7,678 bases of DNA from Candidatus Omnitrophota bacterium (lineage in GTDB: Bacteria > Omnitrophota > Gorgyraeia > Gygaellales > Profunditerraquicolaceae): positions 1-7,678 of the forward strand of contig JAFGUY010000066.1 in the NCBI GenBank assembly GCA_016938245.1. Direction: 5' to 3'. A program made the position numbers and the translations under genes. Positions 7,069-7,678 of this stretch are shown here, one piece after another (the stretch's first letter is position 1; each line of letters opens with the position of its first letter). A model generated the notes under the pieces. The model was given only the letters and a program-made list of their open reading frames with translations. It was not told where the DNA came from and did no database searches.

Positions 7069-7538
7069 TGAGACATACGATATCAGTATTAGTTGAAAAT
7101 AAATTCGGTGTTTTGGCTCGTATAGCAGGGCTATTCAGCGCGCGCGGCTATAATATCGCGTCATTAGCTGTCTCTGAGACTCTGGACCCTACAATTTCCT
7201 ATATGACCATTGTGGTTGAGGCCCAGGATGAGAAAATATTGGAACAGATAAATAAGCAATTGAATAAATTAATCGATGTCATAACAGTTACGGATTTTAC
7301 CAAAAAAGAGTATATTGACCGGGAACTGGTTTTGGCAAAGGTTAACTACTCTGCGAAAGATAAAGCAAAGCTTGAAGCTGTATTTGATAAATATATAGGT
7401 AAGGTAATTCATCATAAAGGGGATATCGCAATTGTTGAGGCAGTAGGGGAGCATACGCAGATAAAGTCCTTTTTGGAAGAATTAAGTAAATTCGGGATCA
7501 AAGAATTAGTCAGAACAGGGAAGTTAGCAATTAGTTAA
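7068..7538 (+). CDS. ilvN: Acetolactate synthase, small regulatory subunit
   Basis: Non-catalytic partner of IlvB that raises its activity and usually confers feedback inhibition by valine. The 156 residues comprise an N-terminal ACT domain (about 2-75: ISVLVENKFGVLARI, then GLFSARGYNIASL and DPTISYMTI) and a C-terminal small-subunit domain (about 76-155, beginning TKKEYIDRELVLAKV). Asn11, Gly14 and Asn29 match residues at the valine-binding ACT interface of E. coli IlvH, so feedback control is likely retained. Its length is closer to IlvH (~163) than to the short E. coli IlvN (~96); the symbol ilvH would be equally acceptable. The ATG overlaps the ilvB stop in TAATG and no strong ribosome site precedes it, so expression is probably coupled to ilvB, giving matched subunit levels. 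It is the last gene before the terminator, and ilvC does not follow. Confidence 0.96.
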   Translation: MRHTISVLVENKFGVLARIAGLFSARGYNIASLAVSETLDPTISYMTIVVEAQDEKILEQINKQLNKLIDVITVTDFTKKEYIDRELVLAKVNYSAKDKAKLEAVFDKYIGKVIHHKGDIAIVEAVGEHTQIKSFLEELSKFGIKELVRTGKLAIS

Positions 7539-7542
7539 ACAC

Positions 7543-7584
7543 CTTGGGGACGCTCCCGAAAGGGACACTCCCCGAGAGTTTTTT
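7543..7584 (+). terminator. Rho-independent terminator after ilvN, GAAA tetraloop
   Basis: CTTGGGGA (7543-7550) pairs with TCCCCGAG (7569-7576) over eight pairs including one U-G. After a 3x3 internal loop (CGC against CAC), TCCC (7554-7557) pairs with GGGA (7562-7565) across a GAAA loop, a stable GNRA tetraloop. Two bases after the stem, six T residues run from 7579 to 7584. The stem begins five bases after the ilvN stop codon. The GGGAC-type arms resemble the repeat upstream of the aldolase gene. On the opposite strand the stem is followed by only a weak T stretch, so it should act mainly on the ilv transcript. Confidence 0.85.
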
Positions 7585-7606
7585 GATTATAATTAGCAGC
7601 ACTTTG

Positions 7607-7678
7607 TTAAAAATCGCCTAATGAGGCGGTGAAGTTATATTTGCGTTGTTCTTTCTCAATGCCTGATAAGAAGAGAAG
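7607..7678 (-). CDS. Possible C-terminus of a convergent gene (partial)
   Basis: On the minus strand one frame is open from the window edge for 23 codons and ends with TAA (complement of 7607-7609). The peptide is LLFLSGIEKEQRKYN followed by FTASLGDF. Its codons (TTA, GGC, GCC, AAA, ATT) resemble those of the six confident genes. A convergent gene would fit with the terminator at 7543-7584 lying between the two stops. An open run of 23 codons is still fairly likely by chance, and I recognise no family. A shorter forward reading also exists (see rejected items). Confidence 0.3.
   Translation of the reverse strand, partial: LLFLSGIEKEQRKYNFTASLGDF

Noticed and set aside
7588..7593. Perfect TATAAT after the ilvN terminator
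   Set aside because: There is no -35-like sequence at proper spacing on the + strand, the extended -10 TG is off by one base, and ATTATAAT is a palindrome in AT-rich DNA. It is likely chance.
7613..7630. Small hairpin ATCGCCT-AATG-AGGCGGT
   Set aside because: It has seven pairs with one wobble and a 4-base loop, but no T-run and no adjacent clear gene start. It falls within the possible convergent coding end, so an operator or RNA element call is unsupported.
7629..7678. Forward open frame from GTG 7629 (or ATG 7659, MPDKKR) to the window edge
   Set aside because: It has no properly spaced ribosome site, and its coding look is weaker than that of the minus-strand frame covering the same bases. 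It is too short to support.

Overview
This window is a compact, almost fully coding block of central metabolism on the + strand. Six complete genes are recognisable: ahcY (S-adenosylhomocysteine hydrolase), a pfkA-type 6-phosphofructokinase, a long-form class II aldolase of the fructose-bisphosphate type, ilvD, ilvB and ilvN. I see no defence locus, phage or plasmid gene, CRISPR array, tRNA or rRNA, and no clearly new multi-gene system. The unusual content is in details: a substituted Mg/ATP-site residue in the phosphofructokinase, a palindromic repeat element between pfkA and the aldolase gene, and a gene order that ties glycolysis to branched-chain amino acid synthesis.

Organism: a bacterium with moderately AT-rich DNA, AAGGAG-type ribosome sites, and frequent TTA, AAA and ATA codons next to GGC and GCC. 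The AhcY is the short prokaryotic form (GYGWCGKG, no KPDHYRY tail). Together with the GGGACGGTT-type intergenic palindromes, this suggests an uncultivated anaerobic lineage such as Omnitrophota or a relative. That placement rests on recall and general impression and is weak.

Layout: bases 1-100 may carry the tail of an upstream gene (stop at 45-47) and a plausible sigma70-type promoter (44-72). AhcY (101-1357) and pfkA (1357-2316) overlap in a TAATG junction. The 108-base gap 2317-2424 holds a palindromic REP/MITE-like element with four copies of GGGAC(G/A)GTT or its complement, followed by a ribosome site. The aldolase gene (2425-3750), ilvD (3752-5404), ilvB (5401-7068) and ilvN (7068-7538) follow with junctions of +1, -4 and -1 bases, so they are almost certainly co-transcribed and translationally coupled. 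A GNRA-looped hairpin with a T-run (7543-7584) ends the operon. The last ~70 bases may encode the C-terminus of a convergent gene.

How the genes work together: Pfk and the aldolase are consecutive glycolytic steps (F6P to FBP to triose phosphates) leading to pyruvate. IlvB/IlvN condense pyruvate to acetolactate, or pyruvate with 2-oxobutyrate to acetohydroxybutyrate. IlvD dehydrates the dihydroxy acids made two steps later; the intervening ilvC is absent here. AhcY removes the S-adenosylhomocysteine left by methyltransferases and belongs to a different pathway. No T-box, leader peptide or attenuator precedes the ilv genes, so visible control is limited to the operon promoter and the valine-type ACT domain of IlvN.
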